Shown here piece after piece: positions 56,548 through 64,000 of a stretch of DNA of 64,000 nucleotides. Made by a program: the position numbers and the translations under genes. The notes beneath the pieces were generated by a model. It searched no databases. It saw nothing but the letters and a program-made list of their open reading frames with translations, and was not told the origin of the DNA. This DNA is from Cerioporus squamosus. Taxonomy: Eukaryota > Basidiomycota > Agaricomycetes > Polyporales > Polyporaceae. Location of the stretch: contig JABYQS010000012.1 of NCBI GenBank assembly GCA_022592435.1, positions 62,001 to 126,000 of the forward strand. The letters are read 5' to 3'. Every line of letters begins with the position of its first letter. The stretch's first letter is position 1.

Positions 56548-57140
56548 GGTCAGGCCAGGCTTAGAGAGTCAAGCGAGTATCGCAGCGCAAGTATAGTTGA
56601 GGAAAAGGAAGAGAGAGATGGACGGACGGAGGCAGATGATGGTGTTGGAGGAGGGTGGCAATCAAGCGCCCAAGCGCCACCACCGTGAACGTCGGCGAAG
56701 CGTGGTTAAGTTGGAGTACTGATGTACAGCGTATGTAGTACGTGATACCGTGGCACACAGGCTGAGGATGCACATGCACAACTGAGAACATCATATATTA
56801 GTTGCTACGCAAGCTACTGAGCGCGAGTGCACAGCGCAGTACAAAATACTTGGATATTACAGATGGTGCGGTCGGTGTCATCGCGGTGTCATACAAGTAG
56901 TAGTGCTAGTGATGTCGTGCGTCCTGTGACAACAAACAACAATGCGAGCTAGGCAGGGTTCGGAAGAGATCGTGAAAATCGTTCAAGCAAGTAGTATGGC
57001 CAAAGCATAGAGCGAAGAGAAAAGCAGAGAGGAAATGATACAGAGGAGAATCCAGGACTCCCGTTCCCTCACAGAGGGAACTGGTATACAATTAGTTTAC
57101 AGTCACCTATCTCGGATGCGCACCAAGAGATGTAGATGGG
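56548..57140. other. Intergenic, A/T-richer spacer
   Basis: Holds the promoter of the NOSIP-like gene and the 3' end of the septin-like gene. No gene seen. Confidence 0.45.
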
Positions 57141-58856
57141 CTAGAAGCGCGCCGCAACGAAGAGCCCAAAACCAACTCCAGCGCAGAAGGCGCTGACGAG
57201 CGCAATCCCGAGGCCGAACGTGTAGCCGACGCTACGCCCGCCATTCTTCTTGCGCTCTCGCAGGGATGACGATCTGCTCGAGGTAGCCACGGCGGTCTGA
57301 AACCCCAACGATCGAGCAACACGCGTTCGAAGTGCCCCAAAAAGAGAGAACGAGAACGCCAGCAGTGACGGCAGGTGTAACGGGTCGAAAGATGTAGAAG
57401 CACACGGTGGTGCGACGAGACTCTGCTGGTTCTCGAGCGAGGTAGGAATCGTGCCGCGTGATGCAATGGTTGACAGCGAGGAAAGCGGGGATGTGCGTCG
57501 CGGCGGGTCAGAGCGGCGCCGTCGCCGGAGATGGAGAGCGACCTCCTGAGACAACGAGCCTTCCCACTGCGCCTCCCAGGTCTCCTTGTCCCACCAGTCG
57601 TTGCTCGGCGACTTGGCCTTATTGGACGCATCTGGAACGCTGGGGGCTCTAGCCGTGCCCGCACTCCATTGCACACGCTCCACTGCCCGCTCAACCTCTC
57701 GCCAGCGGAGGAAGCGCGAGGCGGCTTCCAACCGAAGGGTGGCGAGAGTGCTTGGTGTCCGGAAGAGTCCCGTTCGGAGAGCGTCCACAGAATTCGGGCG
57801 GAAGGACGACAAATGTGACGCGGAGGTTCGGCGGGAAGGGCGGTCTGACGGTGTGGGCAGATTCGGACTCGACGTGGGTAGCAAGATGATGGGGATGTGA
57901 GGGCTCAGGGACTCGATCAGGTTCTTCTCAATAGGTAACAGCGCAGCTATTTGTGACGAGTCAGCCTATGCTCGACGGAGCAGACGAGATCACTCACATG
58001 GAGTAGCAAGCAAGATCAAAGCAGTGTACAAGGGAGAGCCAGGTGAAGCAAACAAGTGAGCGAGTGCGCCCGTTGGTGGATGGTCCTGGTTGATGATATT
58101 CGCCACTTCACGGAACGGCGCGTGAATCACTGGCAGCACGCGATCCACTATGCTTTCGGCCTATGCGGACCGTCAGTAACTCTATAGTGGGAGGATGAAG
58201 ATGCACACCTCGGAGTAGACATCGTATGGCGGAAGTTGGACGAGCTCGACGTTCCTCGCAGGCTCGACATGCTCAAGCCCATGCCTATCCCGATGTTCAA
58301 CCCAGTGAGTGGACACACGCAGCACTGCTTTCCGCTTTCCCCGCGTCGCCATGGACTCCGCCCGGTCCTCCTCCCACAAGCCGACCTCCACGACGTCTTC
58401 GTTGTCGTCGACCAGCTGAGACGCGATAGCGGTCAAGTCCGCACCTCTCGGCCCTAGCATCAACAACCGCACGTCGCCCAACGTCTGGCCATACGGGGTC
58501 GGTCGTCTCGACGGGGATGGCAGCGTAAGCGACGGGATGACCAAGCCGCTTGTGGAGTCGCCCAGCTCGCCTTCGTCTTCGACTTCGGAGTGGCCTGGAT
58601 GGGGCGGCGTGGTCGGGCCGGACGAGAAGAGGAAGGAGGAGCCGACAGAGGGAAAAGAAGACACTGAGTCGCCCGAGGGGCTGCCTGGCTCGGACTGGAA
58701 CGCGCTGTGAGGGGAGTATGGGCGGAAGGGGGACTCGAGGTGGTCGTCGTGCGAGGTCCCAGCGGGGGCGTCGGAGAGGAGGGCCATGTCGATGTGTCTC
58801 AAACCACGGATTGTAGATGCGCTGGTGCCAGGTTGATGCTCATCCACACCTTCCAT
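57141..58856 (-). CDS. Septin-like protein with a degenerate P-loop and a C-terminal membrane tail
   Basis: Three exons from ATG 58856 (MEGVDEHQPGTSASTIRG) to TAG 57141-57143; about 510 residues. After a disordered Ser/Pro-rich part, DVRLLMLGPRGADLTAIASQ resembles a G-domain strand and P-loop but lacks GKS/T. Introns with GTGTGC and GTGAGT donors lead to IVDRVLPVIHAPFREVANII and LASPGSPLYTALILLATP-like text, then LLPIEKNLIESLSPHIPIIL, reminiscent of septin-type G domains. The protein ends SVGYTFGLGIALVSAFCAGV, a glycine-rich helix with GxxxG that fits a tail anchor. The septin link is weak and rests on fold-level resemblance. The exon joins are clean. Confidence 0.6.
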
Positions 58857-61800
58857 GTCGTCTAGGGTGTCTGGGATGCGTTGCGCTTATGAGTACCATT
58901 CCGCGCTTGGGTATCACCGATCACAGCGTACTTACCTCGCCAGGATGCCAAGGATGGTCGCATACAACTCCACCACCCAGTCGCACTTTGTAGAGTGTGT
59001 AGCGACGAGCTGACGAGGTGGGTAGAAGGTGGTGGTTGGATGTCTGTGCGAGGTGACGAGGTCTAAGTACTGAGACACCCCTGCCCCAATCGGGTGATCT
59101 ACGAGCACGCCACTACTGATTGCTGGATGTTTAATCGTATCTGATAAGGGGATCGAGGTCCCAAGTTACCGTCACGTGAGCCGACGCGCAGACGGGACGA
59201 GCGCCCGAGCGCGACTCGGCAATCGACCTCAATCGACCTTGTCTGCAAGCACTGCTGCCCCGATCCCCGACTCTTGCTCTCGCGACTGCCGCAACGGTGC
59301 GTCGAGGTCCTGTCCCGCCGCTGTCCCGGCTCCTTGCTCTCTCGCCTCTGACAGCTCTCACCCCCCTTGCACCGTCTGTCCGTCCCCACTCTTGCGCTGC
59401 TCTTATCCCTGCTCCGACGCCTTCTCTCCTCGAGCTCTCCTCTGCCCTCGCTTCCGCCCGCGTCTACGCCTGCGTGCTCTCGCTCAGCTTATCTCCCGTC
59501 CCCTTTGTTCTGGCGGCTTGCTCCATATACCAGAGGCCGTCGTACAACTTCCCTCGCGCAGCTCAGCACACTATACCGCATATATCCACTCAGCCGCATG
59601 CACCCGCCGCACTAGTGCGAGCAATTCAAGACGGGAAGAGCTTACAGCGTGCGTGGGCTGCAGTTCACACGCACGTGAGTCCATCATATGCGCGTTTGCG
59701 TAGATCCCCTCCCTCTCTCCGCTGTCCTTTGTGCGATCTCCTTGCCCCAGTCGCCGCCCCTCTGGACTACTATCGTCAACTCGCCCCGCTGCATATCGTG
59801 ACGGGGACAAGTCTGCTTCTATTCTCTGCGTACTGTCGACCCCGCATGTCACCGCGCTGCCTGCGGAGCCTGTTGCTGCAAGCACCCAATGTATGTTAAC
59901 CTGCGCGAGTAAATGCTCTCGTTACTCCGTTTCATCACTCGTTCTCACTCACTGTCTGTCTTCTCGCAGGACCTCGGGCCCCTCCTGAGCATGTCAAGGT
60001 ATCTCGCGTACGCAGTCGCGGCCCCGTCCTCCTCGGTACCCCAGACGCATTCAACAAGAAGAGACCCGATATTGTATTAGGAGGGTTGGCATGGTCTTGA
60101 ATACACCACTAACTGAGTACTTTATTCCTCTTTCACCTGATAATCTCCGCGTACACGACTCTGCCATGTCCAACTCGGTCCCGGAGACGACGAGCACCAG
60201 CCACACCCACGGACCCTCACCGCCGCGCCAGTCCTCACCGAAATCGTGTACGTACTAGTTTACCCGCACCCGAGCAGTACCTACCGTGATCCGCGTCTCC
60301 TGCCAGGTACGTGCCGTCAATCCGGCTTGATCACGGTGAACGCTGTGCAGCGTGCAGATAGTAAGTAATAGCCCTCTCCATCCGGGCGAGGAAGTCAACT
60401 GACCTTCTCATGCTAGGACGTGGACGGACTGCAATGTGACGTGCCTGCTGCGAGCCGACATGCTTGCGGTTACGCTCGAGATGGGCAAGGACGGTGAGCA
60501 GAGCGGAAGAGACGGCGACCGGACAGCGGACGACGCGCAGAGGCGATGAGCAAGACGGAAGGGGCGGTGTGCAGGACGAAGGAGATGGTGAGCAGTGTGA
60601 GGGAGGGGAAGGGGGATCGCACAGGTGAGATACCGAGTGCTGAGGAGAGCCGGCCAGCCTGGGGAGATACTTATACGTAGCCGCTGCAGGACAAACACGC
60701 CACGCGCCGCTGGCGAGTCAACCCGCTCATTCGGACATGCGAAGGCAAGTCCCGTACCGCATACTCGTCGCGCCGCACCAGGCCGATCGTGTCACGCCGC
60801 TACCCGCGAGCTTGCTTCGACTGCGAGCCCGCAGGCTCAGATCTCTGGTGACGACGCGACGCGTTCTCTCGCCGCAAGCAGACTCGCTGTACTACGCAGC
60901 ATGTCCTGTAGGTATCCAGCCTAGAGCCCATGGTAGAGAGTTCACCACATTGTTTCCAAAGCTCCAGCACGCACGCGTAGAGAATGTATCCGAGGTGCGT
61001 AACGTCCTTCGAATTTCGCTCTTCCCACCCTCGCGTCTCGAGTCCAAGTCGATCTCGCCGGGCCCGAACATACCTGAGACGAACAGGACGGCGTCGGCGG
61101 CCACCGAGCGACGAGATGGACGGCCTCGTCGGTGTTCCTAGCGTGCGTCCGACGTCGTGATGTCGGGAGAAAGTCTGAGGTACGTATGCCTCGCCTCTCG
61201 TCTTCTTTCTCTTCGGGTTGCTCGATGTTCGCACGACGAGGCTGGGGCTCTTGAGCCGTCTCTCAGTCTGCATTCTAGGTCAATCCTGCCGGCTTGCAAC
61301 GGCCGGACTTGGGACCAGGAGATGTGGTCGCGCTGCAGTGCGCTGTGCAGAGCTAGGGATGAGGCTGGCCGCTGGCCGCAGTCTCTAACTCGAGCTCTCC
61401 TTCCAAGCCGGTGTTGTACCATGTATGTACAATACTGAACTACCGCAATAGACCTCCGGGACGTCGAGAGCGTCGTTCTGACTCGGATGAAGCAGCGCTA
61501 CGGTTGCCCATTCGTTGGGAGCTGTCTCTCGCCGCCCGTGTGTTGTCTCGCCAGGTGAGTCTCCTTCATTTGGTCGTCCATTGCGAGTTTGCAGTCGCGT
61601 GTACCGCATGGTTCGCGTTTCAGTCGATGAACAAACATGCTTTGGTAGGTCACAAGTCCAGAGCACTGAGCAGCAGCAACAGCAGTGGCCGGCCGGCCGA
61701 TGCACCTGTCGGAATTGGCGGTTCGCGACGCGTGTAGTCCGGACGAGTCCAGAGTAGTCTTCCGGCCAAGGGCGAACGGACGGCCAGCTGCCCAGGGCCA

Positions 61801-64000
61801 CAGCGACGTCGGCCTCGTTGTCCGCCTCGAGTACCTACCATGGAACGGCCGCGGTTGCTGGAGCCTGAGGTATGTACCGGCTGCCCTTCTGCTCACCTCC
61901 CAGTGTGTGCATGCTCACATGCCTCTTCTGTCCATCTCAGGCCGCGGATTCACCGACGACTCCTCAGCTCGAGAGAAAACGTGTGCACGGTAGTATACGG
62001 GTGCGTCGGGTGCATTTCTGCGCAGAACGGTCAGTTGCATAGCGCTTACAATTGTCGGCCATTCGTCAAGCTGTCCTGGAGCCTGGAGCATACGAGCATG
62101 GACGCAAACATGCCAGTGCAGTCTCGAGACACGGACGGAGAGCGGCAAACGCGGAAGGCTGCTGTTCGCTTGCTCGTCGCTCGTCAACCAGTCGTCAAGG
62201 TCGGCGGAGATCCGAGTATTCAAGCCACTCTTCCGGGCGGCGGCTGCTCGGTAGACTGTCTCGACGGTATGTCCCCGCTGCACTTGCTTGCGCTCTTTCG
62301 TGTTCTGACTTGTGAGCTGCATACCAGCCGACAGTGTCCTGCTAGTGCGTTCAATGGGGTCGTTAGAACGAGTTGGAACTTGGACTCGAAACTCGCGCTG
62401 GCCCCTGGGAGCAGTGTTACGTGTACACAGGCTGATGACCGGCGTACTGTACACTGCTCTCCCAATCAGACCGCCTGCATGCCAGTGGTGCTCTTCCTCG
62501 CGGAAGCGACGTCTACTGAGTCGTTCCCTCCGAATCTCAGCCGTCAGACGCAAGCGATCAGGAGGGCCGCATCGAGCGGTTGCATCGGCGGCGGAAGGTG
62601 CGGAGTCAAGACTCCAGTGACTGGTTACCCGACTTTTGAGTCGATTGAAGGTGTGTCTCCAATTGCGAGAGGCTCTCCTGCTCTGAGATGTGCTCACACC
62701 ATATGGGCGTTGATAGGCAATGCCTCAGAGCTGTAGATGCCTGTCCGTGTCAGCGCAGCTCAGGCTCTAGAATGAGTGCCAACCTACGCCCGGGCCGAGA
62801 TGACAGTCATACCCTCGCTAGCTCGAGGTTCACAGGCCCGGGGACTTGGAGACGTTCACAGCAAGAGCAGGATACAAGCGACGAAGTTCGCTTTGCTACT
62901 CATGCTTCTGCAGCGACCGGAAACGACTCAGTACGTGCATTCCGTCTGTCTGTGTTCTGAAGCCTTGGTACGTCCTGGTGCTTCATCCTTCGCGCGAAGT
63001 GCGCCCGCTCATTCTCTGATTGTTGAGACTGCACAGTGCGTCAAAGTGCATGGAGACTCTGCAAGACAACGGCAGATCCGTCATGGGCACTCCAGCGCAA
63101 TTCCTCGCCATTGCATCCGAGTACGCGCACCGGGCCTTGAGTCAATCAGACGTCAGGAATTCGAAGTTCACGCCAGACAGCAATCATGATGGCTTCGTCG
63201 ACCCTGAGCTCGAGTACGTCTCGGCGACATCTTGCTCGCCTTCTGCTATGTACGCAGCCCAGACATCGACCTCGCGCTCTGCGTGCTTGGAGACAACTCA
63301 CACGACAGCAGTACTGCACAATGTCCATCTGAGTTGAGAGGTTGATGCATAGATCACCATCCCTCGTGCACGGCTGTGCCAATGTTTGTTATTGCCAGGT
63401 GAGAGATACTCTCAATACCGCAGATGGGAAGCTTCCCAGCTTCGCGTTTGATGCATGCTCTGTGCCTGGTCGGTCGTCAACGTAGAGTGAGTGTCTTCGG
63501 CCTTGATGTCCGCCCTTCCACGTGCTCATGGAGTCCTGCGAGCCGTTCTCTAGTGCATGGCCAAGAGCTTAGAGACTCTGAACATAGAGTCCAAGTCGTG
63601 TGAGATCTAGGATTCCACGACAAGGCGGTGAGTCTGCTTACCCGGTGCAGTGCTATTCCCTTGTCCAAGGCTTTCTTCGCATCCCAGTCCTTCTCTACGC
63701 TGACGGCGGTTTTCTAGGAAGAGATACCAGACGTTCCCTGTCACGGCAATCTCATGAACGCGACCGACAGCGGCCGTCGCGCTTGTCATCACGCTAATTG
63801 CAGTGTCGGTCGTCCCGATACCAGGAGAAATCTCTCACCGAGATGCTCTCTTGTCGGTAGCTATTCTGGCTTGGAATCTACGCATTCAGCATGTAAATTA
63901 AACACGAAACCTGCACGATGCAAGGCCCCGAACATGCCGCAACAGGCTTCGAATACTCGCGTCCCCACTCTCCAATCACGGTCTCGTGATCGTGTCTTGC
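58857..64000. other. Long stretch without a recognisable gene
   Basis: Several frames of 90-300 codons are open on both strands, but none has a domain, a consistent exon series or an ATG in a good place; the longest lean on non-ATG starts. Scattered GT-AG pairs exist. A frame near 63050-63337 begins METLQDNGRSVMGTPAQFLA and looks slightly more gene-like, but I could not assign it. It could be decayed repeats, a non-coding RNA or a fast-evolving locus. Confidence 0.4.

Noticed and set aside
59297..59899. A 200-codon frame in the last 5 kb
   Set aside because: It begins with GTG, has low-complexity Leu/Ala/Pro content and no homologue I recognise.

Overview
The window is a fragment of a filamentous basidiomycete genome, most likely a wood-decaying agaricomycete and perhaps a polypore. 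This rests on genes cut by many short GT-AG introns (about 45-80 nt), an oxalate decarboxylase, a DUF6533 seven-helix protein, HET-domain proteins, a Plavaka-type transposase and chromodomain-bearing Ty3 and copia retroelements. No species can be named from sequence alone.

Layout. 0-7 kb: a secreted bicupin oxalate decarboxylase (minus strand), a gene-poor stretch with degenerate repeats, a single-cupin YjlB-like protein and an intron-containing tRNA-Gln(CUG). 7.2-23.2 kb is a mobile-element block: a 5'-truncated Ty3 element (one LTR, Pol C-terminus with chromodomain, and an antisense ORF); a full-length copia element with 597-bp LTRs and a GTTGT target duplication, inserted next to a small cellular or element-borne gene; a Plavaka-type transposase gene that reads intact; and a small divergent gene beside it. 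24.9-26.7 kb holds a DUF6533 membrane protein.

27-40 kb is the most unusual part: five paralogues of one kinase-like family in about 13 kb (three on minus, two on plus). They share an N-lobe with the beta-3 lysine and alpha-C glutamate, but the catalytic-loop aspartate is replaced wherever the C-lobe survives, so they look like pseudokinases. A HET-domain gene with an in-frame stop follows at once (40.6-42.9 kb), and an intact HET gene lies at 51.1-53.1 kb. Between and beyond them are a DUF302-like protein, an F-box/LRR protein, SPT5, a small unknown protein, a NOSIP-like RING protein and a septin-like membrane-tailed protein. No convincing gene was found from 58.9 kb to the end.

How they may work together. 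SPT5, NOSIP and the F-box gene are housekeeping-type. The pseudokinase array beside HET genes looks like a fast-evolving self/non-self or signalling locus, but that link is inference. Several genes, including essential SPT5, carry apparent -1 frameshifts that all fall in short homopolymer or GA-rich runs. Base-calling deletions in the assembly are therefore a serious alternative to pseudogenisation.
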